58,294 nucleotides of DNA from an uncultured Marinoscillum sp. (GCA_902605755.1 CACLDR010000004.1:1-58294), one strand, 5' to 3'. Counted from the first letter of the stretch, positions 1 to 8,964 are shown. Notes: a model not told the origin generated them from the sequence alone. Numbers and translations: made by a program.

Positions 1-360
1 AACATTGATCATGCAATCATTGGATTAGGTGTAAACATTAATCAGCAAGAATATGGAGGGTTAAAAGCGACATCGGTTTTATTGGAAACTGGCTCAACTC
101 AGCGAATAGATAATATCATGGAGCTTATTCTCTTATCCCTCGAAAAGTGGTACCAAAAGCTCAAAAATCAGGAATATGAGGAAATCATCCTGAAATATCA
201 TTCCCTTCTTTTTTGGAGAAATGAAAAGCATATATTTAGCATTCGAGGGGAGTTGATAGACGGGCAAATTAAAGGCGTCAATAATCGGGGTCAATTGATC
301 GTTGAAATCAAAGGGGTAGAAAGGATTTTTAATAATAAGGAGTTGGTTTTCATGGAATAA
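1..360 (+). CDS. birA: Biotin--[acetyl-CoA-carboxylase] ligase, C-terminal part
   Basis: This is the carboxy-terminal 119 residues of a biotin protein ligase; the gene enters from the left edge, so its start is not visible. The enzyme activates biotin to biotinyl-AMP and attaches it to a lysine of the biotin carboxyl carrier protein. The sequence shows GLGVNIN (about residues 8-14 of the visible part), the conserved strand of the BirA/LplA catalytic core, followed by the helical segment and the small SH3-like C-terminal domain (RGELIDGQIKGVNNRGQL). The assignment rests on these motifs; I cannot tell whether the missing N-terminus carries a DNA-binding repressor domain. The stop is followed after 48 bases by ahcY on the same strand. 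Confidence 0.85.
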   Translation, partial: NIDHAIIGLGVNINQQEYGGLKATSVLLETGSTQRIDNIMELILLSLEKWYQKLKNQEYEEIILKYHSLLFWRNEKHIFSIRGELIDGQIKGVNNRGQLIVEIKGVERIFNNKELVFME

Positions 361-408
361 TTCGCGTGATAAAAAAAGTTCTACTATTATTGCGTAAAAT
401 TCGATAGC

Positions 409-1707
409 GTGATAGAAAATTATAAAATTAAAGATATAGAATTGGCTGATTGGGGCAGGAAAGAGATCCAATTGGCTGAAGCAGAAATGCCAGGATTGAT
501 GTCACTTAGAGAAGAGTTTGGAGTTTCCAAGCCGCTTCAGGGTGCACGTATTGCGGGATGCTTGCACATGACTATTCAAACTGCGGTTTTAATTGAGACT
601 CTTACTGCATTAGGTGCAGAGGTGACTTGGTCATCTTGTAATATTTTCTCTACTCAGGATCACGCGGCAGCAGCCATTGCTGCCGCAGGGGTTCCTGTTT
701 ACGCCTGGAAGGGCATGAATGAAGAGGAGTTTGATTGGTGTATTGAACAAACTCTTTTCGCCTTTTCAGAAGGGAAACCTTTAAATATGATCTTGGATGA
801 TGGGGGTGACCTTACTAATATGGTTTTTGATAAATATCCTGAACTTACGGAAAATATTAATGGTCTCTCAGAGGAAACAACCACAGGCGTACATCGTTTG
901 TATGAAAGAATGAAAAATGGCACTCTATTATTACCTTCCATAAATGTCAATGATTCAGTGACAAAATCAAAGTTCGATAATAAATACGGTTGTCAGGAAT
1001 CTTTGGTAGATGCCGTAAGAAGAGCTACTGATGTCATGCTTGCCGGTAAAGTAGCAATTGTTGCAGGTTATGGCGATGTTGGAAAAGGATCAGCTGCGTC
1101 ACTCAGGGGCGCGGGCGTAAGAGTAATTGTGACTGAAATAGATCCGATATGTGCTTTACAGGCAGCTATGGATGGCTTTGAAGTTAAAAAAATGACAGAC
1201 TCAATTTCGCGAGCCAATATTATAGTTACCGCTACAGGTAATAAAAACGTTATTCACGGAGATTATTTTGAGAAAATGACTGACAAAACTATTGTCTGCA
1301 ATATTGGTCATTTTGATAATGAAATTGACGTTGCGTGGTTGAATGATAATCATGGACATACTAAGATCGAAATAAAGCCACAGGTAGATTTATATAATGT
1401 TAATGGTAATGATATCATTTTGTTAGCGGAGGGTAGATTGGTAAATTTGGGTTGTGCCACTGGTCATCCATCATTTGTAATGTCTAACTCATTTACCAAT
1501 CAAGTATTGGCTCAGGTTGAGTTGTGGACAAAAATAGAAAATTACGAGAAGGCCGTTTACACATTACCTAAACGTTTGGATGAAAAAGTAGCATCGTTAC
1601 ATCTTGCTAAAATAGGAGTAGAAATAGATATATTGACTCCGGAGCAGGCCGATTATATATCTGTTTCGATGGAAGGACCCTTTAAGCCAGAAAATTACAG
1701 ATATTGA
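409..1707 (+). CDS. ahcY: Adenosylhomocysteinase (S-adenosyl-L-homocysteine hydrolase)
   Basis: Cytosolic NAD-dependent enzyme that splits S-adenosylhomocysteine into adenosine and homocysteine, relieving product inhibition of methyltransferases. At 432 residues it has the usual length. Visible motifs are the amino-terminal [16 protein letters not shown] block, the substrate-binding DDGGDLT near residue 130, the NAD-binding [10 protein letters not shown] near residues 219-228 and the typical tail ending in NYRY that reaches into the neighbouring subunit. The start is GTG at 409: it places the conserved N-terminal block correctly and there is no ATG that would do so. No SAM or SAH riboswitch is plausible because only 48 bases separate it from birA. 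Confidence 0.95.
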   Translation: MIENYKIKDIELADWGRKEIQLAEAEMPGLMSLREEFGVSKPLQGARIAGCLHMTIQTAVLIETLTALGAEVTWSSCNIFSTQDHAAAAIAAAGVPVYAWKGMNEEEFDWCIEQTLFAFSEGKPLNMILDDGGDLTNMVFDKYPELTENINGLSEETTTGVHRLYERMKNGTLLLPSINVNDSVTKSKFDNKYGCQESLVDAVRRATDVMLAGKVAIVAGYGDVGKGSAASLRGAGVRVIVTEIDPICALQAAMDGFEVKKMTDSISRANIIVTATGNKNVIHGDYFEKMTDKTIVCNIGHFDNEIDVAWLNDNHGHTKIEIKPQVDLYNVNGNDIILLAEGRLVNLGCATGHPSFVMSNSFTNQVLAQVELWTKIENYEKAVYTLPKRLDEKVASLHLAKIGVEIDILTPEQADYISVSMEGPFKPENYRY

Positions 1708-2263
1708 TTGTCATTTTTATTCAAACATAAAAAATTAGCTCTAATTAAATTTGTCATTGTTAAAGTTTTTCTGGTTCGCATTTTTAGGATCAAAAGCATT
1801 GTATTTTCACCTCAAATAAAAATATGCACCTATTCAAATAGATGAAATAGGCAGATAAGCCTTTTTTTGACCTTGCAAATCTTTTAGTTGTAATATTGTA
1901 GTAGTCTCTCTTTAATATTTTGTGTAAACTTCAACACAACAGATCGTCATAAGGTAGAAAATTACGACTGCACTTAACCAGATGTTATATAGTGAATAAG
2001 TTTAAAAAACATTGAAAACCATGGAATTGATGAGCCTTTCTGATTATGAGGTTTAATTTTAAGGTTGAGTTTTTTTTGAAATCTTAAATTGACGCTTTCG
2101 GCTATATGAACCAAAACCTATTTTGTTAATAGATTAAAGATCTAATATGCCCACAATAATCAATTTGTTTTCTTAACTTAATACTGTGCATAACTAATTT
2201 TGTATCCTAAATATCAGATTTTGGCTTTCTTGAATTCTTAATTAATTTTCGCAATTTTGTTGA
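1708..2263. other. Gene-free gap between ahcY and the fused glycosyltransferase
   Basis: This 556-base AT-rich stretch holds no open frame that looks like a protein. I see no tRNA, no strong hairpin followed by a T run after ahcY, and no repeat worth naming. A sequence TAATTTTG at 2195-2202 fits the TAnnTTTG part of a Bacteroidota promoter and lies about 60 bases before the glycosyltransferase start, but there is no TTTG at the right distance, so this is only a weak promoter candidate. Confidence 0.5.
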
Positions 2264-4021
2264 ATGGAAGACCGCATTTCAGCTGTTATAATAACATTTA
2301 ATGAAGAGCGCAATGTTGGGCGTGCAATAGAATCTGTAATGGAAGTTGCTGACGAAATAATTGTATTGGATAGTTTTTCAACTGATCGTACTAGACAAAT
2401 TTGTGCCCATTACGGAGTAAAATTCGTACAAAAAGAATGGCAAGGATATGCATATTCAAAAAACTACGCAAATAACTTAGCTTCTTATAAATGGATCCTT
2501 TCTATAGACGCTGATGAGGAACTGGATACGGAGATGACTGCTGATATTTTGAAATATAAGCAGGAAGGACTTAACGGTGTTTATGTTTTAAACAGACTAA
2601 CGAATTATTGTGGAACTTGGATCAGACATTCTTCATGGTATCCCGATAAAAAGGTAAGAATTTTTGATAAATCGATAGCAAAATGGACAGGAGCTTTTGT
2701 TCACGAAGAGCTGGTATTTTCTGAAAATGTGGTAGAAACTTTGATCAAGGGTCATTTGAATCATTTCTCGTATCACAGCCAAACTGAACATCGATCTCGT
2801 GCGGATAAGTATTCTGTACTTACAGCTCAAAAAATGAATTTAACGGGGGAAAAAGCAAGCCTTTTGAAACCATTTTATTCATCTGTATTTAGATTTTTTT
2901 CAATGTATTTTATTAGAGCTGGATTTTTGGATGGAATTGCAGGTTTTCAAATTGCCTTAATTTCAGCAAGATCAAATATATTAAAATATAAAACTCTGAG
3001 AAAATTAAATAAAAAAATGGTAGAATCGTCACCAAAAAGAATAGTCATTTCAAGAACCGATAGTATTGGCGATGTCGTTCTTACACTACCTCTGGCCGGA
3101 ATACTAAAAAAAAAATATCCAGATTCCAAGATCATATTTTTAGGGAATAGTTACACTGAGGCGATTGTGCGAGTCTCGGTCTTTGTTGATGAGTTTATTA
3201 ATTGGGATGATTTAAAAGACGATGTGAGGGCGGTTGAAACATTAAAAGGGTATAAGGTAGATTTTTTCATTCATGTTTTTCCAAATAAGAAAATTGCTTA
3301 TTTAGCTTTTAAGGCCAAGATTCCTAATAGAATAGGTACATTTGGTAGGGCTTTTCATTTTTTTTCTTGCAATAAAAAAGTATATTTTTCACGAAAAAAA
3401 TCAAATCTTCATGAGTCACAACTTAATGTAAAATTATTAGTCCCGATGGGGATTAAAAATAATTTTTCTTTGAAGGCGTTAGAGACTTATTATGGGTTTA
3501 CAAGAACAGAAAAAATTCCTGTTTGGCTGTCTGATCAGATTTCAAAAAGTAGAGTAAACGTAATCTTACATCCAAAATCTAAAGGAAGTGCTCTTGAGTG
3601 GGGATTAAAAAATTTTCATCGGTTGATTAATCAATTGCCTGAAGAAAAGTTTAAAATATTTATTACCGGTACCAAAGAGGAGGGAAAATTGATTGAAGGA
3701 AGGCTCCCATTTGATAAGGTGAATGTAATGTCTTTGATTGGAAAATTATCTTTGGGGGAACTAATTGCTTTTATTCAAGCCTGTGATTGTTTAGTCGCAT
3801 CAAGCACAGGTCCTTTACATATTGCTGCTGCACTTGGTAAACGCGCTGTAGGGTTATTTTCAAGTAGAAAACCAATTGATCCTAGAAGATGGTCGCCTTT
3901 AGGGAAGAAGTGTGAATCTTTAGTTTTTGATCGCGATTGTGAGAAATGCAGGAAAAAAGAAAATTGTGATTGCATTAATAAAATTCCAGTCGAACGTGTT
4001 GTTAACTTATTAAGGGCTTAA
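2264..4021 (+). CDS. Fused glycosyltransferase: GT2 domain plus GT9 heptosyltransferase-like domain
   Basis: A 585-residue two-domain protein. Residues 1 to about 250 form a family 2 glycosyltransferase of the WaaE/KdtX type: the start ISAVIITFNEERN, then the nucleotide-sugar binding DADEE with D82 and D84, and later HEELVF. Residues from about 257 to 585 form a family 9 glycosyltransferase (ADP-heptose:LPS heptosyltransferase family): RTDSIGDVVLTLP near 262 and ASSTGPLHIAAALG near 512. The tail is rich in cysteine (CEKCRKKENCDC). Both families act on the cytoplasmic face of the inner membrane on the lipopolysaccharide core, so the likely role is core or surface glycan assembly; donor and acceptor sugars are unknown. 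The two activities are normally separate proteins. It is a lone gene between two gaps of over 500 bases. Confidence 0.85.
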   Translation: MEDRISAVIITFNEERNVGRAIESVMEVADEIIVLDSFSTDRTRQICAHYGVKFVQKEWQGYAYSKNYANNLASYKWILSIDADEELDTEMTADILKYKQEGLNGVYVLNRLTNYCGTWIRHSSWYPDKKVRIFDKSIAKWTGAFVHEELVFSENVVETLIKGHLNHFSYHSQTEHRSRADKYSVLTAQKMNLTGEKASLLKPFYSSVFRFFSMYFIRAGFLDGIAGFQIALISARSNILKYKTLRKLNKKMVESSPKRIVISRTDSIGDVVLTLPLAGILKKKYPDSKIIFLGNSYTEAIVRVSVFVDEFINWDDLKDDVRAVETLKGYKVDFFIHVFPNKKIAYLAFKAKIPNRIGTFGRAFHFFSCNKKVYFSRKKSNLHESQLNVKLLVPMGIKNNFSLKALETYYGFTRTEKIPVWLSDQISKSRVNVILHPKSKGSALEWGLKNFHRLINQLPEEKFKIFITGTKEEGKLIEGRLPFDKVNVMSLIGKLSLGELIAFIQACDCLVASSTGPLHIAAALGKRAVGLFSSRKPIDPRRWSPLGKKCESLVFDRDCEKCRKKENCDCINKIPVERVVNLLRA

Positions 4022-4473
4022 TTAAAATGAAATTTTAACTTATTAATGAGATTACTATTTGTCAAAGATTGGGAATTAGTTTTTGGAAAATTTTATGATT
4101 TGCAGAAATACTATTTTATACCTAAACCTGTTAGACAAAGTTTAGCTCTGTTAACAAATTATACCATGATTTGACTGGGAATGTACTTTATCCGAAAACG
4201 TAAAAAGTAAGGAATGCGAACTTCAAGAGTTTAACCGTTGCATCAGAAACCAACTAGACAGATTTATATTATCAATAGTAATTGTTTAATTTTTTATGGA
4301 ATTATTTAGACAATTGATCGATAATTAGCAAGTTTTAAACTTATTCTTACAAGAAAAGCTAAACAAAATAATTAGTTATTGGACATAAATCAGTGTTTCC
4401 ATAAAACGATGTTTGGATTAATTTATGTATTTGGATTCTTATATTGTTAAGATATGTTTTTACCAAAAATAAT

Positions 4474-4511
4474 ATTTTGTTTAATTTTAATTTTAATAAG
4501 TTAAACAAAAT
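4474..4511. repeat. 11-base perfect inverted repeat upstream of the ECF sigma gene
   Basis: ATTTTGTTTAA (4474-4484) is repeated as its exact reverse complement TTAAACAAAAT (4501-4511) with 16 bases between. A third copy of the right-arm core, TAAACAAAAT, lies at 4360-4369. The right arm ends 3 bases before the probable -7 element of the sigma factor promoter, so the repeat covers the expected -33 region. This would suit an operator or a regulator-binding site; the sequence alone does not show that a protein binds. Confidence 0.5.
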
Positions 4512-4514
4512 GAC

Positions 4515-4522
4515 TATCTTCG
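4515..4522 (+). promoter_or_regulatory. Possible -7 element of the ECF sigma factor promoter
   Basis: TATCTTCG differs from the Bacteroidota -7 consensus TAnnTTTG at one base and lies 40 bases before the sigma factor ATG. The matching -33 TTTG is absent at the 19-base distance, which would agree with an activator-dependent or alternative-sigma promoter. Weak evidence. Confidence 0.35.
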
Positions 4523-4562
4523 TAAATATGAAACTAAACTTTTACTCTAAACGAAGTATGCA

Positions 4563-5183
4563 ATGCAAGTAACCATTGAAAAAACCCAGATCACTAACCC
4601 AAAATCAAGGAAAGGGGTTAAGAAGGAGAATGTAAACGTAAAACAAAGAACAGCAACCTTCGACAATGAATTTATGCCTCATTTTGATGCAATGTATAAT
4701 TTTGCTTTCCGCTTGACGTACGACGAAGATAATGCTAAAGATTTGGTACAGGATACCTTTTTAAAGGCGTATCGATTTGCTGAGTCTTTTCAAGAGGGTA
4801 CAAATGCTAAAGCTTGGCTTTATAGAATTTTAAAAAATAGTTTCATAAATGATTTTAGGAAGAAAAGTAAGGAGCCTTCCAAAGTAGATTATCAAGAAGT
4901 AGAAAATTTTTACAATTCGGAAAACGTTGACGAAGATAAAACGGTTGATCTTAGAATAGATGCTGTGCGTGACATGATTGGTGATGAAGTAAGTCAAGCA
5001 TTGTCTTCATTGGCTGTTGATTTTAGAACTGTTATTATTTTATGTGACTTAGAGGGTTTTACCTACGACGAATTGTCGAAAATACTAGATATCCCTATCG
5101 GAACGGTTCGATCCAGATTACATAGAGCACGAAACTTATTGAAGGATAAACTCAGCGTTTACGCATCAAGTATGGGATATTAA
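4563..5183 (+). CDS. ECF-type RNA polymerase sigma-70 family factor
   Basis: A 206-residue sigma factor with region 2 (about residues 36-100: FMPHFDAMYNFAFRLT, then DAKDLVQDTFLKAY-like and GTNAKAWLYRILKNSFIND) and region 4 (about 143-200: ALSSLAVDFRTVIILCDLEGFTYDE, then IPIGTVRSRLHRAR, the helix that reads the -35 box). No region 3 or carboxy-terminal sensor domain is present, so it is an extracytoplasmic-function type factor; such proteins redirect RNA polymerase in response to a signal. About 30 lysine-rich residues precede region 2. The next gene is not an anti-sigma factor, so this member is probably controlled by its own promoter or by a distant partner. The ATG at 4558 is out of frame; 4563 is the start. 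Confidence 0.9.
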   Translation: MQVTIEKTQITNPKSRKGVKKENVNVKQRTATFDNEFMPHFDAMYNFAFRLTYDEDNAKDLVQDTFLKAYRFAESFQEGTNAKAWLYRILKNSFINDFRKKSKEPSKVDYQEVENFYNSENVDEDKTVDLRIDAVRDMIGDEVSQALSSLAVDFRTVIILCDLEGFTYDELSKILDIPIGTVRSRLHRARNLLKDKLSVYASSMGY

Positions 5184-5452
5184 CTATTCAGCCTGGCCTT
5201 TGGTGTAAAAAAAAAATCGAATACTAAATAATCGCAGGTCAATAATGCAATAGAATAGTCAGGCAATTAGCACATAGCAGATATCTAGGCTCAAAATCTT
5301 TTATGTCATTCTAAACATAAATAGCTGTTCTAAATTTTCGGTAGCTTGAGGTTGAAATTTGTATTCATTTTTTTAACTAGACAAGGTTGAATAAAAAACC
5401 TAATCCAACTAACTTTGCCTTGCCAAAAAGGTATAATATTATCGAAGAACAA

Positions 5453-6019
5453 ATGAAAATAGGAAAGGCGGTGATCTTTTCAGCACCTTCGGGATCAGGT
5501 AAATCGACCATTGTAAAACGTCTCTTGACTAAAAGAAAAGATTTAGAGTTTTCTATTTCGGCCACTACTCGGGCTCGTAGACCTAATGAGGTGAGAGGCC
5601 TGGATTATTACTTTCTCACGAAGAAAGATTTCTTCGCTAAAGTAGATAATGGATCCTTCCTAGAGTACGAGGAGGTATATCCTGGAACTTATTACGGGAC
5701 TTTAAAATCAGAACTTGATCGAATATGGAAAGCCGGTAATCATGTTATTTTTGATCTTGATGTTAAAGGAGGTTTAAAACTTAATGAAATTCTTACAATT
5801 AGAGCGCTAGCAATTTACATAAAGGTAGAAAATTTGTTTACATTAAAAAATCGATTAATTGCACGGGATACTGAAAATCAAGATCAAATTACTTTAAGAT
5901 TAGCCAAAGCTTCTGAGGAGGCCGCGTTCGAATCAAAGTTTGATGTATCAATAGTTAATCATGACTTGGATGAGGCGCTCCAACATGCCGAAGAGGTTAT
6001 AAATCGATTTTTAAAGTAG
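5453..6019 (+). CDS. gmk: Guanylate kinase
   Basis: Phosphorylates GMP to GDP with ATP in purine nucleotide salvage and synthesis. From the ATG at 5453 the protein has 188 residues, the family length, and begins MKIGKAVIFSAPSGSGKST, with the P-loop at residues 10-18. Further GMP-binding residues are visible in SISATTRARRPNEVRGLDYYF and in the EYEEVYPGTYYGT block. The frame is open further upstream to a TTG at 5387, but that would add 22 residues with no family counterpart, so I reject it. The gene ends 5 bases before nadD and is probably co-transcribed with it. Confidence 0.95.
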   Translation: MKIGKAVIFSAPSGSGKSTIVKRLLTKRKDLEFSISATTRARRPNEVRGLDYYFLTKKDFFAKVDNGSFLEYEEVYPGTYYGTLKSELDRIWKAGNHVIFDLDVKGGLKLNEILTIRALAIYIKVENLFTLKNRLIARDTENQDQITLRLAKASEEAAFESKFDVSIVNHDLDEALQHAEEVINRFLK

Positions 6020-6024
6020 GTTAA

Positions 6025-6597
6025 ATGAAAATTGGACTTTTTTTTGGTTCTTTTGATCCTATTCACATAGGGCATCTGATCGTAGCTAATGCAGTGTATG
6101 AAACGACAGTTATGGATCAAATTTGGTTTGTTGTTTCTCCACAAAATCCGTTTAAAAAAAATAAAATTTTATTACAAGAAATTGATCGATTTGATCTTGT
6201 TACTCTTGCGATTCGCGATCATTCATATTTTAAGGCTAGCGACATTGAGTTTAACTTACCAAGGCCTAGCTATACTATTGATACTATGAGATATCTTAAG
6301 TCGCTTTATTTAGACTATGAATTTAAGTTGATTTTAGGAGAGGATAATTATGTCCAATTTAAAAAATGGAAAAATTATCAAGAAATATTAAGTCAATATG
6401 GCATTATAATTTATCCTAGAAAAGTTAGTCTTGAAGCTCCTTCGATCAATAATGAAAATGTCATTTTTATATCTGCTCCGCGAGTTGATATTTCTGCTTC
6501 TCATATTAGAAAATTGTTGCAAGAAGGGAAAGTACCCAAATTTTTAGTTCCTGAAGAAGTCTTGAAGCTAATTGAGTTGAAAAAGTATTATACTTAA
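6025..6597 (+). CDS. nadD: Nicotinate-nucleotide adenylyltransferase
   Basis: Joins ATP and nicotinate mononucleotide to deamido-NAD in NAD synthesis. The 190-residue protein carries the nucleotidyltransferase signature GSFDPIHIGH at residues 8-17 and the second ATP-binding motif SASHIR at about 157-162, both diagnostic of the NadD family. It follows gmk by 5 bases. Its stop overlaps that of frr on the opposite strand by 4 bases, a tail-to-tail arrangement with no room for a separate terminator. Confidence 0.95.
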   Translation: MKIGLFFGSFDPIHIGHLIVANAVYETTVMDQIWFVVSPQNPFKKNKILLQEIDRFDLVTLAIRDHSYFKASDIEFNLPRPSYTIDTMRYLKSLYLDYEFKLILGEDNYVQFKKWKNYQEILSQYGIIIYPRKVSLEAPSINNENVIFISAPRVDISASHIRKLLQEGKVPKFLVPEEVLKLIELKKYYT

Positions 6598-7154
6598 ATT
6601 TTCAAAATGTCTTTTTCCTTTATTTCCAAAATCCTGTCAATTTTTTTCACGTGTTCGTCAGTATACTTTTGAACACTTGATTCAGCATTTTTGATAAGAT
6701 CTTCCGAAAAACCCTCCTTCAGCAATTTTTTTAATTGTTCGTTCGTTTCTTTTCTGATATTTCGAATAGATATTTTCCCATTCTCAGCCGAAGCCCTCGC
6801 TTGCTTAACCAACATGATTCTTCTTTCCTCGGTGAGCGCTGGGATGTTAATACAGACGATTTCACCATCATTTTGTGGGTTTAAACCTAAATCACTATTG
6901 ATTATTGCTTTTTCAATTTCTCCAATAATTGATTTTTCCCAAGGTTTTATGATTAAAGTTCGCGCATCTGGAGTGGTGATAGAAGCCACTTGATTAATGG
7001 GTGTTGAATTACCATAATAAGACACATTAAGTGTATCCAACATATTAGGCATGGCTTTACCAGCTCTAATTTTGCTTAGTTCTTTGGACAATCGAGCAAG
7101 AGACTTTTCCATAGTCTCTACTGAATGCTTTAAAAAAAAGTCTATTTCTTCCAT
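6594..7154 (-). CDS. frr: Ribosome recycling factor
   Basis: Works with EF-G to split the post-termination ribosome into subunits. From the ATG at 7154 it has 186 residues, as is usual, and shows the RRF helices: SKIRAGKAMPNMLD near residues 28-41, then NIRKETNEQLKKL and a carboxy-terminal long helix ending in KEKDIL. The frame can be extended to a TTG at 7166 inside pyrH, but the ATG 4 bases after the pyrH stop gives the family length and is preferred. It forms a pyrH-frr operon, a pairing found in many bacteria. Confidence 0.96.
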   Translation of the reverse strand: MEEIDFFLKHSVETMEKSLARLSKELSKIRAGKAMPNMLDTLNVSYYGNSTPINQVASITTPDARTLIIKPWEKSIIGEIEKAIINSDLGLNPQNDGEIVCINIPALTEERRIMLVKQARASAENGKISIRNIRKETNEQLKKLLKEGFSEDLIKNAESSVQKYTDEHVKKIDRILEIKEKDILKI

Positions 7155-7158
7155 GTCA

Positions 7159-7863
7159 TTAGACAATTAAAGTACCTAATTCTTGACCTTCTAAAATCTT
7201 CCTTAAATTCCCTTTTTCATTCATATCAAAGACTATTATCGGAAGGTTATTTTCTTGGCACAAGGTAAAGGCTGTCATATCCATGACATTGAGATTTTGC
7301 TCAAAGACCTCACTAAACGTAATTTTTGAGAATTTAATGGCATTGGGATCTTTTTCTGGATCGGCAGAATAAACGCCGTCTACGCGTGTTCCCTTGAGTA
7401 CAACATCTGCTTCAATTTCAATGGCCCTTAAACTTGCAGTAGAGTCAGTGGTGAAATATGGTTTTCCTAATCCTGCTCCAAAAATCACAATTCTACCTTT
7501 TTCTAGATGACGAATAGCTTTCCTTCGAATAAAAGGTTCACACACTTGCTCTATATTTAAACCACTCATGAGCCTAGTGTAAACGCCATATTTTTCTAGA
7601 GCACTTTGAAGGGCCATTGCATTGATCATGGTGGCAAGCATACCCATATAATCACCTTGTGCCCGATCAATCCCCGCGTGCTCTGCCTGAACGCCCCTGT
7701 ATATATTACCACCACCTATCACAATGGCCAACTCAATCCCAAGTTTTTTGGTTTCTAAAATTTCTAAGGCATACTGATCAAGCCTTTCAGGATCAATACC
7801 ATAGTTTTGATTTCCCATTAAAGCCTCACCACTTACCTTGACTAAAACGCGTTTATACTTCAT
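7159..7863 (-). CDS. pyrH: Uridylate kinase (UMP kinase)
   Basis: Bacterial hexameric UMP kinase that makes UDP from UMP with ATP. The 234-residue protein belongs to the amino-acid-kinase fold: [12 protein letters not shown] at residues 4-15, the glycine-rich [11 protein letters not shown] near 48-58, [16 protein letters not shown] near 72-87, the [13 protein letters not shown] segment and the ending near GTLIV. It starts the minus-strand pyrH-frr unit. A promoter-like element lies a few bases upstream, which suggests a very short leader. Confidence 0.96.
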   Translation of the reverse strand: MKYKRVLVKVSGEALMGNQNYGIDPERLDQYALEILETKKLGIELAIVIGGGNIYRGVQAEHAGIDRAQGDYMGMLATMINAMALQSALEKYGVYTRLMSGLNIEQVCEPFIRRKAIRHLEKGRIVIFGAGLGKPYFTTDSTASLRAIEIEADVVLKGTRVDGVYSADPEKDPNAIKFSKITFSEVFEQNLNVMDMTAFTLCQENNLPIIVFDMNEKGNLRKILEGQELGTLIV

Positions 7864-7881
7864 TTAATTTCTTGAACCTGG

Positions 7882-7889
7882 CAAATATA
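7882..7889 (-). promoter_or_regulatory. Probable -7 element of the pyrH-frr promoter
   Basis: Read on the minus strand this is TATATTTG, a full match to TAnnTTTG, placed 19 bases before the pyrH ATG. At the expected -33 position the sequence is ATTC rather than TTTG, so only half of the promoter is supported. Transcription would start about 7 bases downstream, leaving a short 5' leader of around a dozen bases. Confidence 0.4.
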
Positions 7890-8623
7890 ACGTTTCTCCT
7901 TAATTGATGAATTTAGAATTTAATTAATGTTGATTATTTTACACTATTACTAATTAAACCATTTATTTTTTGTTTGATCGCATCTCCAGTGGCTTTGATT
8001 TAATTTTTATTTTCATTGTCACTTTTAAAAACTCCGGATTTCCTTTAAAAAATATTGTCTACTTTGTTAAAGACAATATCGACAATATTACCTTGGATTG
8101 TGGAATAATAATTTGCTGATTAGGAATTTTTTTGAGGTCACATCCAGTTCTTGGGGGATCACATTAAGAACATAATTTTACCGTTACGAAACTTTTTTCA
8201 TTTTTTTGAATATTAAATTATTCTTATTTTTATCATAAAATCTAGGATTAAAATTTCATATTTTCACATTGATAACAAACTTACTTTTGAATTTTTTAAT
8301 TGTTAAAAGTTCAAGCGGATTTTCTGAGCATAAATATCCTTTGATTTCTGATATTTTGAGTAGGCTCTTCTTGAGTAACCCATATTCTAAGAAAAAAATT
8401 ATCCAAACAAATACTTTTCACCAATTGAAAGTATTTACCGAGTGGTTTTCATTGAATAAAATTTTATTTAAATCTCGATTGATATGGAGCAGTTATTATA
8501 GCTGCATAAATGTCAAAAAAATCTTAAGAAGTAGTTAGAAAAAGGATTTCTGGGCTGCTTATCTTAGTTAAAGATGATTTGGACTGGGGATCCAGGATTT
8601 TTCAAATTAATTTAATTTAAATA
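7890..8623. other. Gene-free gap between pyrH and the tRNA operon
   Basis: About 730 AT-rich bases with no convincing gene. An 89-codon open frame at 8269-8538 needs a TTG start and has a composition (runs of Phe, Ser, Leu, Lys) expected of chance translation. The only clear structure is a hairpin at 8052-8079. I see no terminator, small RNA or repeat family here that I can support. Confidence 0.5.
8052..8089. repeat. Inverted repeat with an extra repeat unit
   Basis: ATATTGTCT (8052-8060) pairs perfectly with AGACAATAT (8071-8079) across a 10-base loop, and the sequence GACAATAT recurs at once at 8081-8088. There is no T run, so it is not an intrinsic terminator for either side. Three close copies of an 8-base word might be a protein-binding site; function unknown. 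Confidence 0.4.
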
Positions 8624-8654
8624 TTTGAAAAAAAGGAAAATACGTATACTTTTG
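8624..8654 (+). promoter_or_regulatory. Promoter of the tRNA-Tyr/Gly/Thr-tuf operon
   Basis: TTTG at 8624-8627 and TACTTTTG at 8647-8654 are separated by exactly 19 bases, a complete match to the Bacteroidota housekeeping promoter TTTG-N19-TAnnTTTG. It lies about 57 bases before the first tRNA. This is one of the clearest promoters in the window. Confidence 0.8.
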
Positions 8655-8711
8655 CAATCCTTTTTCACGAGAATCTTGGGTTCAAGAATCTTGGGTTAAA
8701 GAGTGTTCTTC

Positions 8712-8794
8712 GGGGGGATACCAAAGCGGCCAACTGGGACGGACTGTAAATCCGTTGACTTACGTCTTCGAAGGTTCGAATCCTTCTCCCCCCA
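8712..8794 (+). tRNA. tRNA-Tyr (anticodon GUA)
   Basis: The acceptor stem GGGGGGA pairs with TCCCCCC at 8787-8793, followed by discriminator A. The anticodon loop in ACTGTAAAT gives GUA, and the T arm GAAGG-TTCGAAT-CCTTC is perfect. The 83-base length reflects the long variable arm expected of bacterial tRNA-Tyr. No CCA is encoded. First gene of the operon. Confidence 0.95.
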
Positions 8795-8814
8795 CGTATT
8801 TTTATAAATCTCAA

Positions 8815-8887
8815 GCGGGTGTAGCTCAGTTGGTAGAGCGACAGCCTTCCAAGCTGTAGGTCGCCGGTTCGAACCTGGTCACCCGCT
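8815..8887 (+). tRNA. tRNA-Gly (anticodon UCC)
   Basis: The acceptor GCGGGTG pairs with CACCCGC, discriminator T; the D arm is TAGCTCAGTTGGTAGAGC and the anticodon loop CTTCCAA gives UCC. It is 73 bases long, has no encoded CCA and lies 20 bases after tRNA-Tyr. Confidence 0.95.
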
Positions 8888-8964
8888 CAGATTAATAGTT
8901 ATTAAGTTTGAGTTTCTGGAGTTGATTGTTCTAGTTTTGGAGCTATCGCTTTTAAAAGCAATCA

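Larger units (their letters stand above)
4022..4562. other. Gene-free gap upstream of the ECF sigma factor
   Basis: This 541-base AT-rich region carries no credible coding frame. Its 3' end holds an inverted repeat (4474-4511) and a promoter-like element (4515-4522) just ahead of the sigma factor gene, listed separately. A further copy of TAAACAAAAT occurs at 4360-4369. I see nothing else that I can support. Confidence 0.5.

Noticed and set aside
361-408. SAM or SAH riboswitch in front of ahcY
   Set aside because: The spacer has only 48 bases, too short for either known class, and shows no fitting stem.
133-471. 112-codon minus-strand frame across birA and ahcY
   Set aside because: It covers the ends of two recognisable genes on the other strand and has chance-like composition.
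5387-5452. Longer guanylate kinase starting at a TTG
   Set aside because: The 22 extra residues have no counterpart in the family and the ATG at 5453 gives the normal length.
8269-8538. 89-codon plus-strand frame in the gap before the tRNA genes
   Set aside because: It needs a TTG start, lacks a ribosome-binding site and has no protein-like pattern.
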